Source of the DNA: Pseudobutyrivibrio ruminis DSM 9787
GTDB lineage: Bacteria > Bacillota > Clostridia > Lachnospirales > Lachnospiraceae
Assembly (NCBI RefSeq): GCF_900218035.1
Contig: NZ_OBMR01000007.1
Span: 185,534 to 249,533, forward strand
Length of the DNA stretch: 64,000 bases
Direction: 5' to 3'
The position numbers and the translations under genes are program-made. The notes under the pieces are model-generated. The model was not told the origin of the DNA and ran no database searches. It saw nothing but the letters and a program-made list of their open reading frames with translations. Shown here one piece after another: positions 1 to 7,555 of this stretch; position 1 is the first letter of the stretch; every line of letters starts with the position of its first letter.

Positions 1-162
1 CCATATGATAAATCTTATAGGCATTCTCACTACAGAGGTCCTGCTCATGGAACCAAAGCTAATTATCAGTCCTAGTGGTAAAGAGAATAATAAAGTTAGT
101 GAAAAAAGCTTTAGGGTTCCGAAGAACCCCTCTAAAAGCGATATTGTAACCGTTGAAAACAT
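1..162 (-). CDS. Amino-acid ABC transporter permease, N-terminal 54 residues (cut by window edge)
   Basis: Reading leftward from an ATG at 162-160 gives 54 open codons that run off the window. The peptide contains LLEGFFGTLKLFSLTLLFSL and ends at RFIIW, matching the start of HisM/GlnP-type inner-membrane permeases of polar-amino-acid importers, where a conserved G-x-x-x-T-L segment precedes the first membrane helix. An AAAGGA-type ribosome binding site lies about 9 nt upstream (complement of 171-180). It starts 31 nt after the stop of the substrate-binding lipoprotein gene, so the two are almost certainly one operon, with an ATPase gene expected outside the window. The rest of the protein cannot be seen. 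Confidence 0.85.
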   Translation of the reverse strand, partial: MFSTVTISLLEGFFGTLKLFSLTLLFSLPLGLIISFGSMSRTSVVRMPIRFIIW

Positions 163-192
163 GTTGTTAATAATCCTTTTTATAATTTTCGA

Positions 193-1035
193 TTACTGCT
201 CTACAACGGCATCCTGTACACCGTATGTTTCAGCAATTTCTGTCATTGTGCCATCTGCATAGAGAGCCTTGAACTGATCGTTAATATATGCAGCTAAATC
301 AGAACCCTTTCTGCAGCCAACACCATACTCCTCTGTTGTAAGCTCTACAGTGTGTGTAAGGTCAGGATAGCTTGTTCCCTCTCCAACCATAGCACCTGCC
401 ATAAGAAGATCGATGATGCAGGCATCAGATGTGCCAGCAGCAACTTCCATAACTGCATCTGCCTGAGATTTTACAGCTACATAATCGAAGCCATTGTCTG
501 TAGCAGCTGCCTCTCCAGCAGAACCTGACTCAACAGCAAAGCTAAGTTCCTTTGCTTCATCTACAGATGTTACAGCATCAGCCTTGTCAGCATTTACAAC
601 TATAACCTGAGCGTTATTGCAGTATGCATTTGTTGTCTCCATTGCGTTTGTAACCTCAGGAGTCAATGTCATACCATTCCATACAACATCAATTGATTTG
701 TTCTCAAGCTCAAGGATTTTGTTGTCCCAATCGATTTCTACAAACTCTACATCTACACCAAGGCTATCGGCTACCGCCTTTGCCATATCAGCATCAAAGC
801 CAATCCAATCACCATTATCGTCCTTGTAGTCCATAGGAGCAAAATCTGTGATACCAACGATAAGCTTACCCTTCTCCTGAATGTAAGCTACATCGCTTTC
901 AGCTGACTCAGTTGATTCAGTTGCTTCTGCTGTATCAGATGTATTCTCTGTTTGGCTTGTCTGGTCCGCTCCGCATGCAACAAACCCCATAGCCATTGTT
1001 AAAGTCATAATAGTAGCTAATAATCTCTTCTTCAT
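193..1035 (-). CDS. Amino-acid ABC transporter substrate-binding lipoprotein
   Basis: The 280-residue protein starts with a lipoprotein signal peptide; the lipobox FVAC puts the lipid-modified Cys at residue 21. A Ser/Thr/Glu-rich linker follows, then a type-3 periplasmic binding fold (family SBP_bac_3), with the early segment GITDFAPMDYKDDNGDWIGF and the later WNGMTLTPE typical of polar-amino-acid binders. It is tethered outside the membrane and delivers ligand to the permease encoded directly downstream. The start is supported by GGAGG 8 nt before the ATG. Two inverted repeats at 1068-1122 sit in its promoter region, so transcription is likely repressor- or activator-controlled. The actual amino acid cannot be read from sequence; cystine, glutamine and general polar amino acids are all possible. 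Confidence 0.9.
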   Translation of the reverse strand: MKKRLLATIMTLTMAMGFVACGADQTSQTENTSDTAEATESTESAESDVAYIQEKGKLIVGITDFAPMDYKDDNGDWIGFDADMAKAVADSLGVDVEFVEIDWDNKILELENKSIDVVWNGMTLTPEVTNAMETTNAYCNNAQVIVVNADKADAVTSVDEAKELSFAVESGSAGEAAATDNGFDYVAVKSQADAVMEVAAGTSDACIIDLLMAGAMVGEGTSYPDLTHTVELTTEEYGVGCRKGSDLAAYINDQFKALYADGTMTEIAETYGVQDAVVEQ

Positions 1036-1067
1036 ATAATCCGCCTCCTAAAATATGTCCAACGCAC

Positions 1068-1122
1068 TTTAGTGTGATAAATCACTAAACTATCTTATAC
1101 TTTAGTACATTACCATACTAAA
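1068..1122. promoter_or_regulatory. Two tandem operator-like inverted repeats upstream of the amino-acid importer
   Basis: TTTAGTG-8 nt-CACTAAA occupies 1068-1089 and TTTAGTA-8 nt-TACTAAA occupies 1101-1122. Both have perfect 7-bp arms and the same 8-nt spacer, and their centres are 33 bp apart, about three helical turns, so a dimeric regulator would bind both on the same face. The second repeat abuts the stop codon of the MocR-type gene. They lie within 33-87 nt of the importer start codon. AT-rich arms and the lack of a U-run argue against a terminator. Which protein binds is unknown; the adjacent MocR-type regulator is one candidate. Confidence 0.6.
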
Positions 1123-2406
1123 CTATTTTTGTAAACTATCATTTAATTTCTGGATGGCGTTATTAATATTTTCAGACTCAATTTTACTGCAGGAAATTAA
1201 TATAGTTGCAGCATTCTCGGCGGTTTCCAGGACATTTACTGCGACTGGCGAATTCTCAATTTTTTCACAAACCTTCTCCCCTTTTAGTTTCACCGCCATT
1301 TCCATTCCACTTTCACCCATAATAATTTCTGCATTATCAGAGAAGTGTTTTTGAAGCGCTTCATACATTAGATTTCTTTTATCATCGTATAGACGTTTTA
1401 TCTTTTTAATATGTCTATCCAGATGCCCATCTCTTAGAAACTGAGCCAATGCAATCTGCTCAGCTTTAGAAGCCGTCTGGTTATACAAGCCTCTAAGCTG
1501 CAAGTATTCTTTTCTGGCTTTTTTAGGAAGTATCAAAAAACTTATTCTTACGCTAGGCAGCAAAACTCTTGAAAAAGATCCTAAGAAAGCAACATTCTCA
1601 CCACCGGTCATAGCATAAAGACTAGGTGTAGGTTTGCTGGAATAAACGAATTCATTTTGATAATCATCCTCTATAAGAAGGTGGTTGTTTTTTGTCACAT
1701 GCTCTGCCAGCTCTCTACGTCGTTTCATAGGCATAACATCACCCCATTTTGTCATATAGGATGGAGTTACATAAATGACATGACTTTCCTTATCTCTAAA
1801 ATTAACAGTAAAACCTGCACTCTTAAACAGAATAGCTCCGTCCATAAAATCCTTTGTAGGAAAAGATATAGTTTTTTCTCCCGGAATCAATGGAATTAGA
1901 ATCTGCAAAAGATTTTGGAAGCCCGCTCCAATTACAACATCATCTGCACTACAAATAATATTTCTATTTTTCCTAACATAGGCAGCTATTTCCTGTCGCA
2001 AGTCATACTCGCCTTGATTATTAGCATAGGACAGAAGCCTGTCTTCCTGCCTTAGAGCAGATTTCATATATCTCCTCCATAAATTCAGGCATGATACAGT
2101 TTTGTCCTCTCCTATAGTAGCTAAATTGTATTCATAAGGCTTAGTGCCAGAACTTGTGATATGAGTCAGCTGCTCCTCTGACTCATTATTGTTTTCCAAC
2201 ATATCAGAAACAAAATAGCCCACCTTTTCAACAGAATAAATATATCCATCGGCTGCCAGCTGTAAAAACCCGGTCTCAATAGAAGTACGACTAACCCCAA
2301 GAATCTTTTCAGAAGTCCTTATAGATGGCATTTTATCACCAGGTTTTAAGGCCCCCTCTTTCATTTGATTAATGTAATATTCACATACCTTTTCGTATAC
2401 TTTCAT
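1123..2406 (-). CDS. MocR/PdxR-type transcriptional regulator (GntR HTH plus aminotransferase-like domain), PLP lysine replaced
   Basis: The 427-residue protein has an N-terminal GntR winged helix (about residues 1-70, including KPGDKMPSIRTSEKILGVSR) and a long fold-type-I aminotransferase domain, the MocR architecture. Aminotransferase landmarks are present: YANNQGEYDLRQEIAAYV, the GAGFQNLLQIL loop and LIEDDYQNEF. The segment that normally reads S-K-x-L-x-P and carries the PLP Schiff-base lysine reads SFSRVLLP here, so the lysine is an arginine (codon AGA). MocR proteins usually control vitamin B6, amino-acid or GABA genes. It is divergent from an ECF S-component and upstream of the amino-acid importer, so either could be its target. 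Without the lysine it may sense something other than internally bound PLP. Confidence 0.85.
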   Translation of the reverse strand: MKVYEKVCEYYINQMKEGALKPGDKMPSIRTSEKILGVSRTSIETGFLQLAADGYIYSVEKVGYFVSDMLENNNESEEQLTHITSSGTKPYEYNLATIGEDKTVSCLNLWRRYMKSALRQEDRLLSYANNQGEYDLRQEIAAYVRKNRNIICSADDVVIGAGFQNLLQILIPLIPGEKTISFPTKDFMDGAILFKSAGFTVNFRDKESHVIYVTPSYMTKWGDVMPMKRRRELAEHVTKNNHLLIEDDYQNEFVYSSKPTPSLYAMTGGENVAFLGSFSRVLLPSVRISFLILPKKARKEYLQLRGLYNQTASKAEQIALAQFLRDGHLDRHIKKIKRLYDDKRNLMYEALQKHFSDNAEIIMGESGMEMAVKLKGEKVCEKIENSPVAVNVLETAENAATILISCSKIESENINNAIQKLNDSLQK

Positions 2407-2530
2407 ATCTGTCCCCTAAAAAATAGTTAGTTTTGCGTATTTTTGTAATGTCAGTTTGGTGATATTATAGCTCCAACATAACAAATGAGGAAGTACTTTT
2501 TCGCAGAATTTATTTAATGGGAGGACAAAC
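2407..2530. promoter_or_regulatory. Divergent control region between the MocR-type regulator and the ECF S-component
   Basis: This 124-bp AT-rich gap must hold both promoters. A -10-like TATTAT (2463-2468) lies upstream of the rightward gene, whose ribosome binding site is GGGAGGA at 2519-2525. I see no good -35 match at ideal spacing and no riboswitch-like fold. Divergence from a MocR-family gene makes it a likely binding region for that regulator, but that is inferred from position only. Confidence 0.4.
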
Positions 2531-3097
2531 ATGAGTAACACAGCAACAAAATCAACTGTAAACACTTCAGATCATACACGCACCTTGATAACAGCCGCAT
2601 TATTTTCCGCTCTCACCTGTGTAGGTACAATGATTATAAAAATCCCAACGCCTACCATGGGATACATTCATCCAGGCGATGGATTCGTATTGCTATCAGG
2701 TCTTCTGTTGGGACCAATATGGGGAACTCTTGCAGCCGGAATCGGCTCTGCATTATCAGATTTAATTGGAGGCTATTTTGTTTATGTACCAGCCACCTTT
2801 ATTATAAAAGCTTTAACAGCCTTGACTGCCTATCTGGTTTTTAAATTGCTCAAGAAGGTGATTTCTACAAAAACAGAATTGCCCCAATTAATTGTGAGTG
2901 GAATAATCGGGGAACTTGTTATGGTATTTGGTTATTTTATATTTGAAATTTTTATGCTTGCAATAGCAAACGGAACGGATTTGCAAGCTGGTGTAATCGC
3001 CTCACTGGCTGGCATCATACCAAACCTTATCCAAGCCACATTTGGCGTGGTAATCTGCACAGTATTCTATCCAGTAATACAAAAAATAAATAAATAA
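2531..3097 (+). CDS. ECF-type vitamin transporter substrate-binding (S) component
   Basis: A 188-residue integral membrane protein with about five to six hydrophobic helices. The segment MGYIHPGDGFVLLSGLLLGP followed by a Gly-rich helix and SDLIGGYFVYVPATFIIK is characteristic of the ECF_trS family (Pfam ECF-ribofla_trS and relatives such as HmpT/PdxU). S-components capture a vitamin and share a common EcfA-EcfA'-EcfT energising module; no such module is in the window, so this is a stand-alone S gene. A B6-related substrate is plausible because a MocR-type gene is divergent from it, but that regulator lacks the PLP lysine, so the guess is weak. The start follows GGGAGGA by 5 nt. A strong compound hairpin follows the stop. 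Confidence 0.8.
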   Translation: MSNTATKSTVNTSDHTRTLITAALFSALTCVGTMIIKIPTPTMGYIHPGDGFVLLSGLLLGPIWGTLAAGIGSALSDLIGGYFVYVPATFIIKALTALTAYLVFKLLKKVISTKTELPQLIVSGIIGELVMVFGYFIFEIFMLAIANGTDLQAGVIASLAGIIPNLIQATFGVVICTVFYPVIQKINK

Positions 3098-3108
3098 TTC
3101 AAAAACTA

Positions 3109-3207
3109 AGAAAGCCCCCAGTAGGACACAAGCTCTATCATTTCTCAAATGAGACATTCCGTCGAATTGAGAAATCGATAGGCTTGTAGCCGTAACTGGG
3201 GGCTTTT
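3109..3207. terminator. Compound two-stem hairpin (copy 1) between convergent genes
   Basis: An outer stem pairs AAGCCCCCAGT (3112-3122) with ACTGGGGGCTT (3195-3205), followed by TTTT. Inside it, after short unpaired linkers, a second long stem pairs ACAAGCTCTATCATTTCTCAA (first 20 nt from 3127) with TTGAGAAATCGATAGGCTTG (from about 3166), interrupted by single mismatches or bulges. The outer stem reads as a terminator on both strands, fitting its place between the converging ECF S gene and aspS. The same layout recurs at 41724-41821 with different base pairs, so it is more than an ordinary terminator. Confidence 0.75.
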
Positions 3208-3219
3208 GTATTGTATAGA

Positions 3220-4983
3220 TTAATCTTCTTTAGGCATTACGATTGCGATGTGTACATCGTCAAGCTGCTTCTGATCTACAGTAGCAGGTGCATCCATCAT
3301 AATATCCTGTGCATTCTTATTCATTGGGAATGGAATGATTTCACGAATAGATTCCTCACCAGCGATAAGCATAATCATACGGTCAACACCTGGAGCAATT
3401 CCTCCGTGTGGTGGTGCACCATAAGTAAATGCGTTGTACATAGCAGGGAACTTAGCCTTAACATCTTCCTCACCAAGCCCAACAAGCTTGAATGCTTCAA
3501 TCATGATTTCTGGATCATGGTTTCTGATAGCACCAGATGAAAGCTCAACACCGTTACATACTAAGTCGTACTGGTATGCAAGGATATCAAGTGGCTCCTG
3601 TGTCTGAAGAGCTTCCTTGCCGCCCTGTGGCATTGAGAATGGGTTGTGGCAGAACTCAAGCTCTCCTGACTCCTCGCCGATTTCATACATTGGAAAATCA
3701 ACGATCCAGCAGAACTCGTATGTATCCTTCTTCATGTGGCCCTCAGCAGCTGCGCCGAGAAGCTTTCTGAATACACCAGCTGTCTTCTGAGCTGTAAGAA
3801 GGTTTCCTGCAGCAAGACCAACGAAATCACCAGGCTTAAGACCAAGCTTATCAATAACAGCCTGCTTTCTCTCCTGAAGGAACTTTGCGATACCACCAAC
3901 AAGCTCTCCGTTTTCATCGAGCTTGAACCAGTATGTCTTCTGAGCTGTAGCAACCTCTACCTCAGCGATCATAGCATCAATCTGCTTACGTGTAGCTGAA
4001 AGGTTATCAACAACAATAGCCTTAACAACATTGCCCTCGAATGGGCCAAATCCACAATCTGCCATAACATCTGTAGCATCCTGAAGAACAAGGTCGATAC
4101 GAAGATCTGGCTTATCAGAACCGTACTTGTCCATAGCCTCAAGATATGGGATACGAACGAATGGAGCTGTTGAAGCGCTCTTGTATACACCGTACTTAGC
4201 AAAGATTGGAGGAAGTACATCCTCTACTACTGCGAATACGTCTTCCTGAGAAGCAAATGCCATCTCCATATCGAGCTGGTAGAACTCTCCTGGAGAACGG
4301 TCTGCACGAGCATCCTCATCACGGAAACATGGTGCAATCTGGAAATATCTATCGAAACCAGATGCCATAAGGATCTGCTTAAACTGCTGTGGTGCCTGTG
4401 GAAGTGCATAGAACTTGCCAGGGTGATTACGTGCTGGAACAAGGTAATCACGTGCTCCCTCAGGTGATGAGCATGTAAGGATTGGAGTTGTAATCTCCAT
4501 GAAATCGTGAGCAATCATTGCGCTACGAAGCTCTGCAACGATTTTGCTACGAAGAATAATCTTGCTCTTAACCTCTGGGTTACGAAGATCAAGATAACGA
4601 TACTTAAGACGTGTATTTTCATCAGCTTCCTTTGAACGGTTAATCTCGAATGGAAGCTCATTGTGGTCACACTTACCAAGAATTTTTATATCTGTAGGAA
4701 CAACCTCAATCTCGCCAGTAGGGAGCTCTGTGTTCTTTGAAGAACGCTCACGAACAGTACCTGTTACAGAGATTGTAGACTCCTTGTTTACAGAATCGAT
4801 GATAGCCATCATGTCTTCTGTCTCTACTACTACCTGTGTAGTGCCGTAAAAATCACGAAGAATAAGGAAACCAAGATTCTTCGAAACCTTTCTAATGTTT
4901 TCAAACCAACCAACTAAAGTAACTTCTTTTCCTGCATCTGCAAGGCGAAGCTCGTTACAGTTGTGTGTACGTGACTGAGTCAT
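3220..4983 (-). CDS. aspS: Aspartyl-tRNA synthetase
   Basis: 587 residues, the usual length for the bacterial-type enzyme that charges tRNA-Asp in the cytoplasm. An N-terminal OB-fold anticodon-binding domain (VTLVGWFENIRKVSKNLGFL) is followed by the class II catalytic core: motif 2 FRDEDARADRSPGEFYQLDM near residues 215-235, an inserted GAD domain in the middle, and motif 3 GIAPGVDRMIML near the C-terminus. GAGGAG stands 8 nt before the ATG. The short leader (about 30 nt after the preceding terminator) leaves no room for a T-box. No editing or fusion domains are seen. Confidence 0.97.
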   Translation of the reverse strand: MTQSRTHNCNELRLADAGKEVTLVGWFENIRKVSKNLGFLILRDFYGTTQVVVETEDMMAIIDSVNKESTISVTGTVRERSSKNTELPTGEIEVVPTDIKILGKCDHNELPFEINRSKEADENTRLKYRYLDLRNPEVKSKIILRSKIVAELRSAMIAHDFMEITTPILTCSSPEGARDYLVPARNHPGKFYALPQAPQQFKQILMASGFDRYFQIAPCFRDEDARADRSPGEFYQLDMEMAFASQEDVFAVVEDVLPPIFAKYGVYKSASTAPFVRIPYLEAMDKYGSDKPDLRIDLVLQDATDVMADCGFGPFEGNVVKAIVVDNLSATRKQIDAMIAEVEVATAQKTYWFKLDENGELVGGIAKFLQERKQAVIDKLGLKPGDFVGLAAGNLLTAQKTAGVFRKLLGAAAEGHMKKDTYEFCWIVDFPMYEIGEESGELEFCHNPFSMPQGGKEALQTQEPLDILAYQYDLVCNGVELSSGAIRNHDPEIMIEAFKLVGLGEEDVKAKFPAMYNAFTYGAPPHGGIAPGVDRMIMLIAGEESIREIIPFPMNKNAQDIMMDAPATVDQKQLDDVHIAIVMPKED

Positions 4984-5015
4984 TGTGTATCTCCTCTTCT
5001 AAATTTGACATAACT

Positions 5016-5044
5016 AAAGGCCGTCAGTACACTGACAGCCTTTT
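5016..5044. terminator. Intrinsic terminator downstream of the Fur-family gene
   Basis: AAAGGCCGTCAG and CTGACAGCCTTTT form a stem with a four-base loop and a G-T pair. On the minus strand it ends transcription from the Fur-family gene just before aspS starts; the U-run on the plus strand is also fair. Confidence 0.7.
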
Positions 5045-5091
5045 AATAATACATCAGAATAACTATAAATTCAACTATTTGAGGGTATCAA

Positions 5092-5553
5092 CTACATGGC
5101 CAAACGAGAAATTTTCTGGCCACTGATACGGCCCTTAGCCTTGAGCCCTTCGTAGAGTAAATCCTTAAGTTCTTCTCTTCCAATAACGATTTTAGAATCA
5201 TCATCCAATGTAACTACAACATTGGTTTCACATGCAGGACAACTACCACCTGGACATGAGTCATCACAATCTGCATCCTCGCAAAGATGTCCACAGTTGC
5301 TGCAATCGACCTGATACATGTTTTTACGATTGATTACGCCGATTTCCTCAAGGGTATTTACCATACGATAAACAGTGGCGCTACCGATATTTTTATCCTT
5401 TTTAACTGCTTCCCTATATATTTCCTTAACACATGATGGATCACCATTTAAAATGATGTCCAAGATTGTTAATCTCTGTTTTGTAATTCGACAACCAGAT
5501 TCTCTAAGCTGCTGAATAATAAGCTCTCTCTGGCCTGCTTCCATAATATCCAT
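5092..5553 (-). CDS. Fur-family metal/peroxide-type regulator with an unusual Cys-rich metal region
   Basis: 153 residues. The first 80 form the Fur winged helix (CRITKQRLTILDIIL, then SATVYRMVNTLEEIGVI). In Fur, PerR and Zur a His-rich stretch (HHDHxxC) and a later CxxC pair follow; here the region instead has seven cysteines at 84, 87, 91, 96, 100, 105 and 108, and the C-terminal CxxC is absent. The dimerisation domain looks short but present. It therefore belongs to the family but its metal site is rebuilt, so I would not name it Fur, PerR or Zur. AAGGGG lies 9 nt before the ATG. It lies 58 bp downstream of a DtxR-type gene with a terminator between, and is partly co-transcribed with it at most. 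Confidence 0.85.
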   Translation of the reverse strand: MDIMEAGQRELIIQQLRESGCRITKQRLTILDIILNGDPSCVKEIYREAVKKDKNIGSATVYRMVNTLEEIGVINRKNMYQVDCSNCGHLCEDADCDDSCPGGSCPACETNVVVTLDDDSKIVIGREELKDLLYEGLKAKGRISGQKISRLAM

Positions 5554-5580
5554 ACTTCAGTACCCCTTGATAAAACTAAG

Positions 5581-5607
5581 AAAAACCCAGCCCTGTTTTA
5601 GGGCTGG
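5581..5607 (-). terminator. Intrinsic terminator after the DtxR-family gene
   Basis: On the minus strand CCAGCCCT-4 nt-AGGGCTGG is followed directly by a run of five T. It stands between the DtxR-type and Fur-type genes, about 28 nt before the Fur-type start codon, so read-through or a promoter overlapping the terminator must express the latter. Confidence 0.85.
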
Positions 5608-5611
5608 AGTA

Positions 5612-5992
5612 TTATTTTAAAATATTTTTTTCTGCGTAATCCTTGATTGCTTTAAAGCTTTCCTTGCTGAGAACATGCTCAATTCTGCATGCGTCCTCTG
5701 ATGCGATTTCTTCGTCTACACCAAGCTTTACAAGGACATCTGTAAAGAACTCGTGACGTTCAAGAATCATCTCTGCAATAGCCTTGCCCTCATCTGTAAG
5801 GTATATATAACCTGCATCTGTAACAGTGATGTGATTCTTTTCACGAAGATTCTTCATAGCAATGCTGACTGATGATTTTTTGAAGTTCAATTCATTAGCA
5901 ACATCTACCGAGCGAACAACTGGTAATTTCTTGCTGAGCATAAGTATAGTCTCAAGATAATTTTCTGCTGATTCGTTAACAAAAGTTCTCAA
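5612..5992 (-). CDS. DtxR/MntR-family metal-dependent transcriptional regulator
   Basis: 126 residues from a TTG codon at 5992, chosen because AGGAGG lies 7 nt upstream; an upstream in-frame ATG at 6046 has no such signal. The protein opens with SAENYLETILMLSKK, a winged helix with RSVDVANELNFKKSSVSIAM, then LTDEGKAIAEMILERHEFF and the metal-binding helix with EDACRIEHVLSKESF, as in MntR and IdeR. At this length it lacks the SH3-like third domain, so it resembles MntR more than DtxR. It senses Mn or Fe and represses uptake genes. A DtxR-box-like palindrome sits upstream, suggesting self-regulation. Confidence 0.88.
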   Translation of the reverse strand: MRTFVNESAENYLETILMLSKKLPVVRSVDVANELNFKKSSVSIAMKNLREKNHITVTDAGYIYLTDEGKAIAEMILERHEFFTDVLVKLGVDEEIASEDACRIEHVLSKESFKAIKDYAEKNILK

Positions 5993-6096
5993 AACAACTC
6001 CTCCTAAACTAAATGGATTTTGAAATAAAATTTCAGTTGCACACAATCCACTTCACATAAACCTTATCATAAAACTTACCTCAGTGCAACTTATTA

Positions 6097-6112
6097 AACT
6101 AAAGTTAGTTTA
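6097..6112. promoter_or_regulatory. DtxR/MntR-box-like palindrome
   Basis: AAACTAA-AG-TTAGTTT is a perfect 16-bp palindrome, followed at once by TTACACTAA, which repeats a half-site. The pattern resembles the TTAG/CTAA arms of DtxR-family operators. It lies about 105 bp upstream of the DtxR-type start and is shared with the divergent operon beginning at 6258. Confidence 0.55.
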
Positions 6113-6183
6113 CACTAACCATTATATTATTTCAAGTATTCTAAATCAAATCTTAAACTTTTATTAAATACTTTTCCAAACTG

Positions 6184-6212
6184 TTGACGAACCCTATTTT
6201 AACAGTTAAAGT
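6184..6212 (+). promoter_or_regulatory. Promoter of the zinc-ribbon/DUF5685/J-domain operon
   Basis: TTGACG at 6184-6189 and TAAAGT at 6207-6212 are separated by 17 bp. The ribosome binding site GAGGAGG follows at about 6246-6252 before the ATG at 6258. Confidence 0.5.
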
Positions 6213-6257
6213 GCAACTAAACAACAACGGATTTACGTCCGATATGAGGAGGCCACA

Positions 6258-6695
6258 ATGAACGATTTCAGATATAAAATGGCACAATTTTTCTCAGGTA
6301 GAACAGGTGTAGATGCACTTGGCAGAACAGTCACATGGATTGCTCTCATACTTATGCTTCTCACAATGATTACAGGTTCTAATATTTTCTATCTGATTGC
6401 AATGGCCTGCCTCGTATACAGTGTTTGGCGCATGCTTTCAAAGAACTATCAAAAGCGTTATTACGAAAATCAAAAGTTCCTTGAAAAGACAGCAGGAATC
6501 CGAAGAAAGTTTTCCAGCTTTCCTTATAAAGCAAAAACATTCTTCTCTCGCACAAAGGCAAACTATGAGCAGCGTAAGGTATATGCAATTTTCAAATGCC
6601 CAAACTGCAAACAAAAGCTTCGTGCCCCAAGAGGCAGAGGCAAAATACAAGTAACATGTAGTAAATGTCACGCTCAATTTATTAAAAGGGTATAG
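6258..6695 (+). CDS. Small membrane protein with C-terminal zinc ribbon
   Basis: 145 residues. One or two membrane helices span about residues 26-58, followed by a basic linker rich in Lys, Arg and Phe (60-108) and a C-terminal zinc ribbon with Cys 114, 117, 134 and 137 (CPNC and CSKC pairs) around a basic loop. The ribbon resembles the DnaJ/MJ0042 type that binds nucleic acid or protein. I do not recognise a named family. It begins a three-gene plus-strand operon with a DUF5685 protein and a J-domain protein, which suggests a role in membrane-linked protein handling; that is inference from neighbours. Confidence 0.75.
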   Translation: MNDFRYKMAQFFSGRTGVDALGRTVTWIALILMLLTMITGSNIFYLIAMACLVYSVWRMLSKNYQKRYYENQKFLEKTAGIRRKFSSFPYKAKTFFSRTKANYEQRKVYAIFKCPNCKQKLRAPRGRGKIQVTCSKCHAQFIKRV

Positions 6696-6709
6696 ATAAG
6701 GTATCGATT

Positions 6710-7555
6710 TTGTTTGGATATATAAATGCTGATATAAAGCAGCTTTCAGAGGATGACAAAAAAATATATCAACAATTCTACTGTGGATTGTGTCATCAGC
6801 TTGGCAAGGAAGCCGGTTTCAAGGGACAACTCTTGCTTAATTACGACCTTTGCTTTTTAGCTATACTTCTGCAAAGTCTGTACGAGCCTGAGCTCAGTCA
6901 GGACACACATCGTTGCCTAATACATCCATTCAAAGTCAGAGATTTCTATAATAGTGACGCCATAAGATATGCTACAGACATGGACATTATCCTCTCATAT
7001 CACAGTCTTATGGATAATTATAAAGATGATAATTCTAAAATTTCAAAGCTGGCTGCTGATAGTCTAAATAAAGACTACAATCGCATAAAGGATAAATATC
7101 CAAAGCAGACTGCGGCTGTTGAAAAATATATAGCGCAGCTTTCGGCTGCTGAAAAAGCCCGCGAAACCAACATTGATAAGGTTTCCAGCTATACCGGCGA
7201 AATGCTTGGTACTCTCATGAATTGGAAGGATGACGATTGGAGTTGTACCCTTCACTGTATGGGCTTTCATATGGGCAAGTTCATTTATATCATTGATGCC
7301 TATGAAGATTTAAAGAAGGATGAAAAAAATGGTAACTACAACCCTCTTTCATTTATGAAGAAGGAGTCGCCAAAGGAATTCGAAACCTTCGTGAGAATCA
7401 ATCTCACATCTCTCATGGCAGAATGTGCAAAATCCTTTGAACGATTGCCAATAGTGGAGAATGCAGATATTCTTAGAAACATTATCTACACAGGTGTATG
7501 GACCAAATACGAGTACCTGCAGATAAAGAAAAACACTCCAAAGGAGAAACCATAA
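6710..7555 (+). CDS. DUF5685 family protein
   Basis: 281 residues from a TTG start at 6710, 12 nt after the previous stop codon. The start of the protein, MFGYINADIKQLSEDDKKIY followed by FYCGLCHQLG, is the signature I associate with DUF5685, a family of unknown function with a conserved CxxC near residue 25 and further Cys residues (DLCFLA, HRCLIHP, CTLHCMGFHMG). These Cys/His residues could form a metal or Fe-S site. No signal peptide or clear transmembrane helix is evident. It is followed with no gap by the J-domain gene, so the two are translationally coupled. Function unknown. Confidence 0.8.
   Translation: MFGYINADIKQLSEDDKKIYQQFYCGLCHQLGKEAGFKGQLLLNYDLCFLAILLQSLYEPELSQDTHRCLIHPFKVRDFYNSDAIRYATDMDIILSYHSLMDNYKDDNSKISKLAADSLNKDYNRIKDKYPKQTAAVEKYIAQLSAAEKARETNIDKVSSYTGEMLGTLMNWKDDDWSCTLHCMGFHMGKFIYIIDAYEDLKKDEKNGNYNPLSFMKKESPKEFETFVRINLTSLMAECAKSFERLPIVENADILRNIIYTGVWTKYEYLQIKKNTPKEKP

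Noticed and set aside
64..90. CCTAGTGGTAAAG word resembling an arm of the 53-bp array
   Set aside because: It lies inside the permease coding sequence, is a single half-site and is not repeated nearby; most likely chance.
3535..4900. Several open frames of 60-95 codons on both strands across aspS
   Set aside because: They are frame shadows of the aspS gene, with Leu/Ser/His-biased composition and no ribosome binding sites.
4984..5015. T-box or other leader riboswitch for aspS
   Set aside because: Only about 30 nt separate the preceding terminator from the start codon, too short for a T-box.
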